Shown here: positions 1 through 8,389 of the stretch, piece by piece
Position numbering within the stretch: position 1 is the stretch's first letter
Layout: each line of letters begins with the position of its first letter
Source of the DNA: Clostridiaceae bacterium
GTDB taxonomy: Bacteria > Bacillota > Clostridia > Saccharofermentanales > DTU023
Reading direction: 5' to 3'
Assembly (NCBI GenBank): GCA_012841015.1
Contig: DUVN01000029.1
Coordinates: 21,603-85,602 of the forward strand
Length of the DNA stretch: 64,000 bases
The notes under the pieces: model-generated
What the model was told of the DNA's origin: nothing
Databases searched by the model: none
The model's input: the letters and a program-made list of their open reading frames with translations, nothing else
Made by a program: the position numbers and the translations under genes

Positions 1-82
1 GCGAAATGTCTCCCGTTCTATTGCTGATCAGTTCTACTTTCTCGATCATGGAAGAGCTTTTCCCGAGCGAAGAACTCTGTAC

Positions 83-2521
83 TTAGCGCATTTCGGCGCC
101 GAGTGTGTATCTAAGTTTTTTGATGAGTCGATTTCTCAACTTCTCAATCTCTTCTGCTGTCAGTGTGCCAGTGTCGGATCCTAAACGGAAACTAAACATG
201 AGAGATTTTTTCCCTTTTGGCACTTGTTCGCCGCGGTATTCTTCGACGAATTTTGCGTCGTGTACGAGGTTTGCGACAGCCTCATAAATTTGCGCCCATG
301 AGACGTCCTCGTCAATCACGATGGAGAGATCCTGTTCGACAAGTGGGAACTGCGGCAAGCGTCTATAAAGGTTATCGCGACTTTGGAGCGGTACGAGTTT
401 TTCGATGTTGATCTCGGCTAGGGCTAGACAAGGAATACGTAGGCCTGATTCTTCTGTTGCTTTTGGCGACAATAACCCCAGCGACCCGAGTTCATCGCCC
501 TCGTCGTTAACGATCTTGAGCCAAGCGTTGCGATCTGCCCACGGCATTTTGTCACCCGACTGCTTGAATTCCCATCCTTCAAAACGCCCGAATCGCGGGA
601 GCTGTGCGAGTATGCCCTTCAGCCTTCGGAAGAGCAGGAAGGGTAGTACTCCGGCAAGAGCGATCGCGAGGTGACGCTCCTGGCGGGGGAGTTTTTCCTC
701 TTCAATTGAGGGACTCACGGCACCTTGTGAAAAAACTTGTGTAAGTTCAAAGAGTCCGAACGTCTCGTAGTAGCGCGAGTTCAGCACAGATGCCTCCAAC
801 ACGTTTGCGATGAGGGAGCCGCGCAAATAGCTGCGATCGGGAGAGGGCGGGCTTGCCAGTTTGATGAGCGTATCCGTATGATCGCCAGCGATGTTGATGA
901 AAGCGTCTGAAACCCACGGATAAGTGTAGATCTCCTGAAGTCCGGCGCGAAATGCCAAGAACTCACGGATGGCGCGTTCGCTCTCCTTTGCGAGCTGTCT
1001 GATCGGTTTGTCGAGCGTGATGACAGGAGGCTTGTACTCGAAGTTTTCATAGCCGATCATACGGCAGACTTCCTCGAGGATGTCGTCTTTAATGTCGACG
1101 TCGCCGGTAGCTCGCCAGCTCGGCACACTGACGTTGAGCGTGTCGTCACCGTCATACGTGACGTCGAATCCGAGCGGCTCCAGAGCATTGATGGCGTCGT
1201 CCGCTGTAATGGTATGGCCTGACCGGACATTGAGGAAGTGAAGTGAAACAGGTATCTCAATGGCCTCTGTCTCACGTACGCGGTGTGTGCCAGCGGCGAC
1301 AATGCGAGCAGTTGGTTGCAATTCCGCCATCAGTTGATACGTAAGTCCCAGAGCGAGGTCGCAACGTTGCGTATTGATCGCTTTTTCAAAGCGAATCGAG
1401 GCTTCCGTGCGAAGGTGATGGCGTGATGCCGTCCGACGCAGGCTGATTGCTTCGAAGTTCGCTACTTCAAGGACGATATCTTTCGTCTCGGGGAGAATGG
1501 AATCATGTGCACCCCCCATGATGCCCGCCAAACCGATTGCTTTATCGGCTCCGTCGCAGATCAGAAGATCGGTTGGCGAAAGGGTCAAATGGCGGCCGTC
1601 GAGCAACTCGAGTTGTTCACCTTCGTGCGCCGTGCGTACCCGGATACCGTTGCTGACGTGAGATTCATCAAATGCGTGTGTCGGCTGGCCGGTGGCGAGC
1701 ATCACATAGTTCGTGATGTCGACGATCACGTTAATTGGCCGCATCCCGACTGACCAGATAAGTTTGCGCATGGAGAAAGGTGCATCCCGCAACTCAATAC
1801 CTTCAAAAACGACGGCATCGTAGCGGAAGCAGCGATCTTCGTCGACAATCTCGACAGAGTAGTCACTCGTGCCTTCAGGAATTTCAATAGAGGGGAACGG
1901 ATGCAGTGTGCCGCCGTAAATGGCGCAAAGTTCACGCGCGAGCCCATAATGGCCCCATAGGTCGGGTCGATTTGTCAACGACTTATTGTTGATGTCGATG
2001 ATGAGATCATCAAGCCCGAGGACATCGGCGACAGGCTGTCCAGGTATCGCATCGGGAAACAGTTCCGTTAGATCGACGATCTCCGCTTCTTCGTCTTCTG
2101 AAGGAGGGAAGAGGCCTTCTAGATCGAGTTCTCCTGCTGCGCAGATCATTCCATAGCTGACAACGCCACGGACTTTGGCGGCAGAAAGCTCCACGCGCTC
2201 TCCCTCGCCGTGCCAGCGAACCTTCACGCCAGGAGGTGCTACAACGACGATCTCGTTCTCGTAGAGGTTCGATCCTCCACAGACGATTTGGCTCGTTGTG
2301 CCCTGTCCGATGTCAACATCGCATACAACGAGGCGATCAGCTTGCGGGTGTTGTCTGACCGTGACGACACGTCCGATCACAACACCTTCAACGAGGTCGG
2401 CAGGGTTGGTAATCTCTTCAACTTCGACCGTCTGCATCGTCAAGTCGTGTGCGAGTTGCTCTGCCGTGATATCTTGCGGTAGGTCGGCATATGTGCGAAT
2501 CCAATTAAGTGATGCTTTCAT
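83..2521 (-). CDS. pheT: Phenylalanyl-tRNA synthetase beta subunit
   Basis: This is the large subunit of the cytoplasmic alpha2-beta2 enzyme that charges tRNA-Phe. The 812-residue length is normal for the bacterial family. The domain order reads as expected: an N-terminal tRNA-binding OB fold (roughly residues 40-150, with HPQADRLVVCDVD), the B3/B4 editing region (about 205-390), B5 (about 405-475), the catalytic-like core, and a C-terminal anticodon-binding FDX-ACB domain (about 720-812, starting near FPLVEQDLSIVID). The start is ATG with AGGAAA upstream. It lies 166 bp downstream of pheS on the same strand, a longer gap than the usual near-contiguous pheST pair, so an internal signal in the gap is possible, though none was recognised. 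The 82 bp between its stop and the window edge show nothing clear. Confidence 0.97.
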   Translation of the reverse strand: MKASLNWIRTYADLPQDITAEQLAHDLTMQTVEVEEITNPADLVEGVVIGRVVTVRQHPQADRLVVCDVDIGQGTTSQIVCGGSNLYENEIVVVAPPGVKVRWHGEGERVELSAAKVRGVVSYGMICAAGELDLEGLFPPSEDEEAEIVDLTELFPDAIPGQPVADVLGLDDLIIDINNKSLTNRPDLWGHYGLARELCAIYGGTLHPFPSIEIPEGTSDYSVEIVDEDRCFRYDAVVFEGIELRDAPFSMRKLIWSVGMRPINVIVDITNYVMLATGQPTHAFDESHVSNGIRVRTAHEGEQLELLDGRHLTLSPTDLLICDGADKAIGLAGIMGGAHDSILPETKDIVLEVANFEAISLRRTASRHHLRTEASIRFEKAINTQRCDLALGLTYQLMAELQPTARIVAAGTHRVRETEAIEIPVSLHFLNVRSGHTITADDAINALEPLGFDVTYDGDDTLNVSVPSWRATGDVDIKDDILEEVCRMIGYENFEYKPPVITLDKPIRQLAKESERAIREFLAFRAGLQEIYTYPWVSDAFINIAGDHTDTLIKLASPPSPDRSYLRGSLIANVLEASVLNSRYYETFGLFELTQVFSQGAVSPSIEEEKLPRQERHLAIALAGVLPFLLFRRLKGILAQLPRFGRFEGWEFKQSGDKMPWADRNAWLKIVNDEGDELGSLGLLSPKATEESGLRIPCLALAEINIEKLVPLQSRDNLYRRLPQFPLVEQDLSIVIDEDVSWAQIYEAVANLVHDAKFVEEYRGEQVPKGKKSLMFSFRLGSDTGTLTAEEIEKLRNRLIKKLRYTLGAEMR

Positions 2522-2687
2522 GGTAATTTCCTATTTGTATTTCTATTCAGCCTGTTGATTCTCTAATGTCATTTGTTGTTATTGTTCTCAGTATGTATTC
2601 GTGCAATCTCATTCCGGTGCCGTCACGTATTAAGCATCTTATCGATCAAGACAGACGAGTCTCGGTATCGGTGCACTGTTCCACGTT

Positions 2688-3725
2688 CTATTTGAACTGT
2701 TCGAGAAAACGAAGATCTGCGCTGCGGAACAGCCGTACGTCATCGATTTCGTACCGCATCATCACGAGGCGATCGAGTCCGATGTTGATGTAGAAGCCGC
2801 TCCAGATATCAGGGTCGAGACCTGCAGCTCGCAATACGTTAGGATGCGGTGCGCCGCCAGGCATCACTTCAATCCAGCCGACGTCTTGGCATACGTGACA
2901 GCCTTCGCCGTCGCAAACGCTGCACTGCATATCAATTTCAAATCCCGGTTCAACGAAAGGGAAGAAGCCTGCGCGCATACGGACAGGGACATCGTGCCCG
3001 AAAACTTTTTCTAAGATGGTGCGTACGAGCAAAAGTCCCGATGAAAAAGAAAAATCGCGATCGACGATGAGCGCTTCATATTGGTAAAAAGCTCGTTCGT
3101 GACGCGCGTCGGTACTCTCATTTCGAAAGACGGTTCCAGGGTAGACAAATCGTGCCGGCGCCCCGTGTTGTTGAAGGTAACGAACGCTTGCTCCTGTTAA
3201 ATGCGGGCGCAGACAGAGGCGTTTGGCACCTCGTTTATCCTCTGTGCCCTTAAGCCAGTACGTGTCCATCGTGTCGCGAGCAGGGTGATCGGGAGGGAAG
3301 TTGAGGTAGTCGAACGCGTAGAGTTCGCTTGTGATTTCGTCTTCACTAAAAATCTCGAAGTTCAAAGAACGGAAGGCGTCGTTCAAGTCGTAACACATCT
3401 GTGTGATTGGGTGTAGGCCGCCACCTGCGATACCGATTCCCGGAATGGTCAAGTCGGGCTGAAGCTCCAGAAACGACGCTTTATCGAGGAGTTCCTCTTT
3501 GCGCTCTTCAATCGCCTGAAGCAACAACCGCTTGATTTCGTTGGCAAGTTGCCCGAGCTGTCGGCGCTCATCGTGTGATAGTTTGCCGAGTCCTTTGAGA
3601 ATTTCTGTCAGGACCCCTTTCTTGCCGAGATATTGTTGGCGGAGCGATTCTAACTTCTCCGATGTTTCCGCCGTCGCAAAAGCCTCTAATCCTTTTTCAC
3701 GGATTTCGCTTAACTGATCCCTCAT
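2688..3725 (-). CDS. pheS: Phenylalanyl-tRNA synthetase alpha subunit
   Basis: This is the catalytic class II subunit of PheRS, about 345 residues. The N-terminal coiled-coil (about residues 1-85) and the core motifs are visible: HPITQ near 105, FRNEST near 200 (motif 2), and GLDRLVMMRY near 316 (motif 3). An insert CSVCDGEGCHVC, with four cysteines at about 268, 271, 276 and 279, sits just before the third conserved core segment and looks like a small metal-binding knuckle. Enzymes of the E. coli type lack it, but as far as I recall some other bacterial PheS have a similar one. The substrate loop reads RPHLTG rather than the common RTHTSP, and PGGAPHPNVL replaces the usual GMVHP sequence. 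The start is placed at the third codon of the longest frame (ATG 3725) because GGAG is 8 bp upstream of it and only 2 bp from the alternative ATG (3731). Confidence 0.95.
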   Translation of the reverse strand: MRDQLSEIREKGLEAFATAETSEKLESLRQQYLGKKGVLTEILKGLGKLSHDERRQLGQLANEIKRLLLQAIEERKEELLDKASFLELQPDLTIPGIGIAGGGLHPITQMCYDLNDAFRSLNFEIFSEDEITSELYAFDYLNFPPDHPARDTMDTYWLKGTEDKRGAKRLCLRPHLTGASVRYLQQHGAPARFVYPGTVFRNESTDARHERAFYQYEALIVDRDFSFSSGLLLVRTILEKVFGHDVPVRMRAGFFPFVEPGFEIDMQCSVCDGEGCHVCQDVGWIEVMPGGAPHPNVLRAAGLDPDIWSGFYINIGLDRLVMMRYEIDDVRLFRSADLRFLEQFK

Positions 3726-3758
3726 TGGCATTTCTCCTCTAATTAATGACTGCCATTA

Positions 3759-3788
3759 AGTATAGATCATTAAAGCGAATATTGTCGA
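3759..3788 (-). promoter_or_regulatory. Probable sigma-A promoter of pheST
   Basis: On the minus strand a -35 box TCGACA (3783-3788) and a -10 box TATACT (3759-3764) are separated by 18 bp, each one base from consensus. They sit 34 bp upstream of the pheS start. No T-box leader (specifier stem plus antiterminator) was recognised between this promoter and pheS, and the distance is too short for one. Confidence 0.5.
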
Positions 3789-3861
3789 TTGACTGTTTTA
3801 GACAGATCTGTGACGTATGTCGGTTCTCCGCAGAATCAAGATGCGCAACACTGCTCCCGAC

Positions 3862-5007
3862 CTATGCCCCGGCTTCATACAGCGCCACAACTTCCCAACA
3901 ATCGCCTGGTTTCATGCGAATGAGATGTTCGCCCATCAGCCGATGTTGTTCTCCATCCTGATTGATCATTAGGAAACTGGTAGAGATAAGAAAGTCGCCG
4001 ACGCGTTGTAAGTTCATCGGGTCGTAGCCACAAATGCTCGCCTTGATTGGCTTTTCAATGGGAAACTTCGCCTGAAAGGAGGCAAGCACCTCTGCCCGCC
4101 TACGCTGTTCTTGGTCGATCATCACATGTGCTTCTTTCAACTCTCCATCTGTCAGTATCACTTTGTATTCACTCGATTCGCCCGTTGCTGATAACTGTTC
4201 TTCAATGAGTTCCCAAAGTGTTTTCTCTGAAGCAAAGTCCGTATCGAGATTGAGTTCTGCCATCTCTGCGAGCGAAGACAGCAATAAGCCAGAGTGGTAG
4301 CCGCGGCCACGATGGTCCATAGCATCGGTCGCCTCACGAAGGTTCTTCATGTAAATGTCAATCTCTTTTATGGCGAGATCGCTGTTTAACTGTCGGAGTG
4401 CTTTGAATCCGACATATTCCGCGCGTCCCTCAAGTGTTTCGACACGCCATTCATTGATCGTCGCGCCATCGCTTAACGATCTCATGGTAGAGCGAAGCTC
4501 GGAGATCCGGCGAAGTATCGAGATGGCATCAAGGCGGCATTGTTGTTTTTGCGAAAGAGTTCCGGTGATATGTTCATCCGATACCATCATGTCGGTGTAC
4601 TTGCCTAACAAGTCATTTTCACGATTGGCGAGTGCGACAAGTTCGGCATTAAGGGGGAAAGCAATTAACTCGAGGTCGCGTGGGAAACGCGATTCGCCGT
4701 TTTCCACCTGATAGACATGGAACATTTCATGCACAATCCTAGCGGTTAGCCTATCAATTGCCTCTTCCGTATCAATCTGCTCCGACTTTAACATCCAGAT
4801 AGCGATCATGCTGCCATCATAATGAATCGCCGTATTCCCGTAAAAATACTCAGGCTTAGGCATCAATTCGCCGTCAAAGCACATTGATTCGTCTGTATAC
4901 AGCGCATAGGGAGGCTTTGAAAAACCTGGCCATAACGATGCTAAATCAAGCTTTTCTAGACGCTCCTCAATTTTTATGTAAGTATCAAGTAGTATGTCAT
5001 AGTCCAT
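3862..5007 (-). CDS. Putative zinc metallopeptidase-like protein (HExxH)
   Basis: I do not recognise a named family for this 381-residue protein. It carries HEMFH at about residues 93-97, preceded by hydrophobic residues as in the helix of HExxH zinc peptidases. It also has an EGRAEY segment at about 193-198, the kind of downstream E-rich helix that supplies a third zinc ligand in gluzincin-like enzymes. No signal peptide or membrane segment is visible, so it is probably cytoplasmic. The ATG at 5007 is chosen over the longer frame (5046) because GGAGAA sits 6 bp upstream. It is a single gene between pheS and a divergently transcribed hydrolase gene. Catalytic activity is inferred from the motif only. 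Confidence 0.6.
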   Translation of the reverse strand: MDYDILLDTYIKIEERLEKLDLASLWPGFSKPPYALYTDESMCFDGELMPKPEYFYGNTAIHYDGSMIAIWMLKSEQIDTEEAIDRLTARIVHEMFHVYQVENGESRFPRDLELIAFPLNAELVALANRENDLLGKYTDMMVSDEHITGTLSQKQQCRLDAISILRRISELRSTMRSLSDGATINEWRVETLEGRAEYVGFKALRQLNSDLAIKEIDIYMKNLREATDAMDHRGRGYHSGLLLSSLAEMAELNLDTDFASEKTLWELIEEQLSATGESSEYKVILTDGELKEAHVMIDQEQRRRAEVLASFQAKFPIEKPIKASICGYDPMNLQRVGDFLISTSFLMINQDGEQHRLMGEHLIRMKPGDCWEVVALYEAGA

Positions 5008-5115
5008 AAGCAGTTCTCCGCTTCTCATTTTTACGATGATGCCCACATGTATTATAATTAAATTCAGTTTTAATCTTGTTAACTGTATGTTGTATAAAAT
5101 GCACAGGAGGCTCGG

Positions 5116-5748
5116 ATGCAGAAATCATTGAACAACGAAAAGCGAACAGTCGAAGTCATCTGGCATGGTCATGCATGTTTTGAGGTGAAAAGCAACGAGA
5201 AGTCGGTCGTCTTTGATCCTTATCTTGATGTGCCGGGCTACGCGACACTTGACCTTGAGGCTGATCTCGTACTTGTCTCGCATGAACACGACGACCACAA
5301 TGCCCGTGAACGCGTGAAGCTCTCAGATCGCCCGATTAATGTCTCTGTAGAAGTGCTCGATACGTGTCATGACGATCAGGGCGGGAAGCTGCGTGGTCCC
5401 AACAAGATTCACATTATCGATATCGACGGCATTCGTGTGGCGCACTTCGGTGATCTAGGCAGAGATTTATCATCGGAGGAGCTTGAACAGTTGAAGGGGC
5501 TTGATGTCGCTCTCATTCCCGTCGGAGGTTTTTTCACGATTGATGCTCAGCAGGCGGCAGCGATTATTCGTGCGATCGAGCCGGATGTTACCGTCCCGAT
5601 GCATTACTACGACGGCGTATCAGGCTGGGCTAAAACTTCAGGCGTTGAGCCGTTTCTCGAGCAGTTTGCGTGTGTTGTACTGTGCGATGAGAGCAGCTTT
5701 ACCGTGGGAACATTCCATGATTGTGTACTCGTTCTCAAAAAGCCCTGA
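5116..5748 (+). CDS. Metallo-beta-lactamase-fold metal-dependent hydrolase
   Basis: A 210-residue protein of the small metallo-beta-lactamase superfamily group that includes UPF0173/UlaG-like hydrolases. The metal-binding motif SHEHDDHN is at about residues 55-62. FDPYLDVPGY precedes it, as is usual in this group, and later metal ligands probably include GDLGRD (about 113-118) and the histidine of PMHYYDG (about 160). The start has a good site (AGGAGG). The physiological substrate cannot be told from sequence. It is transcribed away from the putative zinc peptidase and precedes the ADP-ribosylglycohydrolase by 181 bp. Confidence 0.85.
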   Translation: MQKSLNNEKRTVEVIWHGHACFEVKSNEKSVVFDPYLDVPGYATLDLEADLVLVSHEHDDHNARERVKLSDRPINVSVEVLDTCHDDQGGKLRGPNKIHIIDIDGIRVAHFGDLGRDLSSEELEQLKGLDVALIPVGGFFTIDAQQAAAIIRAIEPDVTVPMHYYDGVSGWAKTSGVEPFLEQFACVVLCDESSFTVGTFHDCVLVLKKP

Positions 5749-5929
5749 GATACGTGTTCTGAATGCGCCTGAAGAGCTCTACCGTGAGACATGTCATTAA
5801 GATCTGTTTCAGGCATGAATGTCTGAGGATATGGGCCACTTGAATTGTTATTGGTCGGCTATATTGATGGTCACATGCAGCGGCTCAACAAAATAGTCTG
5901 ATGTTTGTGAGACGATTTGAGGAGTCATT

Positions 5930-6730
5930 ATGTTTGGAGCGATTATAGGTGATATTATTGGGAGTCCATACGAGCGACCGGCCAATAACATTCGTACGAA
6001 GGACTTTCCTCTTTTTTCAGAGCGATCAAGATTTACCGACGACACCGTCATGACACTCGCTGTCGCTGATGCTTTCTTTGAGATTGGGTACAGCACGGAA
6101 GAGTTAAGTATTCGAGAAACGCTGATTCGTTCCATGCAGAAATTTGGTCGAAGACATCCGAATACAGGATACGGCAAACATTTCATGAAATGGCTTACAA
6201 GCCCATGGCCGCAACCATACGGTAGTTACGGGAACGGTTCAGCGATGCGCGTGTCATCTGTCGGCTGGCTCTTTCACGATCTTGCGAAAGTGCGTCAAAT
6301 GGCGCGGTTATCGGCAGACGTCTCGCACAACCATCCGGAGGGAATCAAAGGCGCGGAGGCCGTCGCTTCTGCCATCTTTCTCGCTCGTACAGGTTCTTCA
6401 AAAGAAGAGATCCGTGAGTACATCGAAGTAAGATTCAAATACGATCTCAGCCGGACGATTGATGACATTCGCCCTACTTACACCTACCATCTGTCTTGTA
6501 TGGAAACAGTTCCGGAAGCGATCACGGCCTTTCTCGAAGGAGAGGATTTTGAGGACGTTCTTCGGACGGCAGTATCGCTAGGCGGCGACAGCGACACAAT
6601 CACCGCAATAGCCGGTAGCATCGCCGAAGCCTATTACGGCGTTCCCGACCTCTTGAAGAACGAGTGCTTCGATTATTTAACGGACGATCTCATCGCCGTC
6701 CTGCAATCATTCGAACAGGCGATCAGTTGA
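5930..6730 (+). CDS. ADP-ribosylglycohydrolase family protein (DraG-like)
   Basis: A 266-residue member of the DraG/ARH family, which removes ADP-ribose from modified proteins or small molecules using two Mg ions. Visible hallmarks are GDIIGSPYE at residues 7-15, the metal-binding TDDT at 36-39, GNGSAMRV near 103, and the C-terminal GGDSDT (about 218-223) that supplies the second metal site. The length is typical. No ADP-ribosyltransferase partner gene is seen nearby, so the target is unknown. After the stop, a gene-free kilobase follows that holds two repeat families. Confidence 0.92.
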   Translation: MFGAIIGDIIGSPYERPANNIRTKDFPLFSERSRFTDDTVMTLAVADAFFEIGYSTEELSIRETLIRSMQKFGRRHPNTGYGKHFMKWLTSPWPQPYGSYGNGSAMRVSSVGWLFHDLAKVRQMARLSADVSHNHPEGIKGAEAVASAIFLARTGSSKEEIREYIEVRFKYDLSRTIDDIRPTYTYHLSCMETVPEAITAFLEGEDFEDVLRTAVSLGGDSDTITAIAGSIAEAYYGVPDLLKNECFDYLTDDLIAVLQSFEQAIS

Positions 6731-6744
6731 CAAAAGTGTTCATC

Positions 6745-6953
6745 TTTCCTCCGTACATCTGTTGGTGCGAGATAATAACCTACTAGAAGGCTATATGAAG
6801 CGTGCTTTCCTCTGTACGTCTGTTGGTGCGGGAAAGACGAGCACCTGTTTATTCGCGAGGTTGATCTTTCCTCCGTAGATCTGTTGTTGCGAGATGATAA
6901 CCTACTAGAAGGATATATGAAGAGTGCTTTCCTCTATACACCTGTTGTTCGTG
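6745..6953. repeat. Degenerate tandem repeat, 61-bp step within a 122-bp period
   Basis: Four degenerate copies of a ~25-bp segment (consensus TTTCCTCYGTACATCTGTTG followed by GTGCG) start at 6745, 6806, 6867 and 6928, exactly 61 bp apart. The segment between copies 1 and 2 and that between copies 3 and 4 are nearly identical (both contain ATAACCTACTAGAAGG), whereas the one between copies 2 and 3 is different, so the true unit is 122 bp present about twice. The spacing mimics a CRISPR array, but the homologous spacers and degenerate repeats argue against that. The rest of 6954-7171 shows nothing clear. Confidence 0.75.
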
Positions 6954-7171
6954 TGAGGGGGAATGCCGATTATGCAGACAAGCAATATGCGAATACCATA
7001 CAAGGTATAGTCATCGCATATCCAACAGTAGTTATATAACCAAAGGGTAGCTACCACAAAACGATTCAGCTTTTCTGAGGTTTGTCGCACAGCTCAGAGT
7101 TCGATTTCTTGTCATCATTTATCAGAAGTCGTGTGCGGTTGAGCCTCAAGCTAAACGCTTAGCTCGCTAAG

Positions 7172-7394
7172 TTGGCCAAAAATCACGGCTTAGGTAATAA
7201 ACTCCTGCTCAAAGTGTAAAAATTGACCAAAAACTCCCTGAAAACACTCGAAAATGGTCAAAAAAGACGTTTTGGGTAAGGACGCATTGCCCAAGGTGCA
7301 AATTTTGTCCACCATCGACTAAGGATCGCTCGAAGATGGTCAAATTTGACGCTCTAGGTAAGAAGTCCGTACTCAAAGTGTAAATTTTGGTCAC
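7172..7394 (-). repeat. 82-bp palindromic repeat array, copy 1
   Basis: Three tandem units start at 7172, 7255 and 7336 (spacing 83 and 81 bp). Each has a left arm like TGGTCAAAAATGACGCTTT, a ~19-bp centre and a right arm like AAAGTGTAAATTTTGACC, so each could fold into an ~18-bp imperfect hairpin. The same family occurs at 39655-39948 and 63800-64000. The array lies beyond the hairpin at 7513-7560 downstream of the superoxide dismutase gene, and is given the minus strand because that is the direction of transcription arriving from that gene. The flanking bases 7395-7512 and 7561-7742 show no other recognisable feature. Confidence 0.85.
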
Positions 7395-7512
7395 AGACCA
7401 AAGCAAAAAAGTTAAGTCCCAGTCAAGTCCCTTTTGTGTCGAAAAGAATATACTTAGCCGGCGAGGAATCGAACTATCGCTGAGAAGAGATGAATGATTT
7501 TTTGGCATTAGA

Positions 7513-7560
7513 AGAGGCTGTCTCACTCTTGCTCTTATTGAGCAGTTTTGAGACAGCCCC
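7513..7560 (-). terminator. GGGGCTGTCTCAAAA-type hairpin downstream of sod
   Basis: On the minus strand this reads GGGGCTGTCTCAAAA, then CTGCTC, a short loop, GAGCAAGAG, and TGAGACAGCCTCTTCT: an outer stem of about 11 bp and an inner stem of about 5 bp. It follows the superoxide dismutase stop by ~180 bp. Close relatives of this hairpin lie after pntB (40042-40096) and tuf (63673-63724), each just before an 82-bp repeat array. Confidence 0.65.
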
Positions 7561-7742
7561 GCGAGGTGTTAGTTTGTGTAGAGTTGTCTTCTAAGGACGT
7601 ATTGCAGGTTCTATTCTTTGTCGTTGCCTAGAGGCAATGCAAGGTTGCTGTCCGATGAAAAACATTGCGCCGTATTGTATACTGGATCTCATTTTATCTG
7701 GAGGTGACTCAACGTTACTCCCTACGGCAAATTCTTGCTACA

Positions 7743-8345
7743 TTACTTCGCTTTCGCGTAACGATCGGCGACGATATCCCAGTTGACGAGACCCCACCAC
7801 TCTTTTAGGTAGTCGGCACGTCTGTTCTGGTATTTCAAATAGTAGGCATGCTCCCAGACGTCGTTCACGAGAAGTGGCGTCATGCCCTTGCTGACGGGTG
7901 AATCTTGGTTTGAGGACTGGACGATTTTCAATTCGCCTTTATCGAGGACGAGCCATGCCCATCCGCTGCCGAACTGTCCTGCTCCGGCCTTTTCAAACGC
8001 TTCCTTGAACTGCTCGAAGCTCCCGAAGGCCTCTTCCATCACTTCCGCGAGTTCGCCCTGCGGCTCTTTAGCGCCGCCAGGTGTCATCGTCTCCCAGTAG
8101 ACGAGGTGATTGTAATGCCCGCCGCCGTGGTTGATGACAGCTTGGCGTCTTTCCTCCGGGACTTGGCTTAAATCTTTAAGCAATTCCTCGATCGTCTGCT
8201 CCTTCAGGTTGAGTCCCTCAATAGCTTTGTTGAGATTGTTGACGTAAGTCTGATGGTGCTTGTCGTGATGTACTTCGACCGTCTTTTGGTCGATGACCGG
8301 CTCCAACGCATTGTACGGATATTGTAATGCGTCTAATTTATACAT
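7743..8345 (-). CDS. Superoxide dismutase (Fe/Mn family)
   Basis: A 200-residue cytoplasmic enzyme that dismutates superoxide to oxygen and peroxide. The metal ligands are recognisable: His26 in EVHHDKHHQTY, His of GGGHYNHLVYW (about residue 81), and Asp and His in DVWEHAYYLKY (about 162-166). GAGQFGSGWAWLV has Gln before FGSGW, which is more often seen in iron or cambialistic enzymes than in strict Mn enzymes; the metal is therefore uncertain. The start has AAAGGAGGG. Upstream lies a striking 50-bp inverted repeat that may be a redox-regulator operator. In an anaerobe this fits with the rubrerythrin and PerR-like genes 1-2 kb away. Confidence 0.95.
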   Translation of the reverse strand: MYKLDALQYPYNALEPVIDQKTVEVHHDKHHQTYVNNLNKAIEGLNLKEQTIEELLKDLSQVPEERRQAVINHGGGHYNHLVYWETMTPGGAKEPQGELAEVMEEAFGSFEQFKEAFEKAGAGQFGSGWAWLVLDKGELKIVQSSNQDSPVSKGMTPLLVNDVWEHAYYLKYQNRRADYLKEWWGLVNWDIVADRYAKAK

Positions 8346-8389
8346 GTAACCCTCCTTTGATTGTCGCGTTTTTTTAACGCACTAATTTT

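Noticed and set aside
3726..3861. T-box riboswitch for pheST
   Set aside because: The distance from promoter to start is only 34 bp and no specifier loop or T-box sequence was seen.
6745..6953. Possible CRISPR array (four repeats at 61-bp steps)
   Set aside because: Repeats are degenerate, two of the intervals are nearly identical to each other, and no cas gene is in the window.
7456..7480. tRNA-like 3' end (minus strand contains GTTCGATTCCTCGCC)
   Set aside because: The T-stem does not pair and no acceptor, D or anticodon arm can be drawn; it is at most a chance match or a remnant.
7513..7560. GGGGCTGTCTCAAAA hairpins as ends of an insertion sequence
   Set aside because: Similar strings occur at the ends of some IS elements, but no transposase frame or second end is present at any of the three sites.
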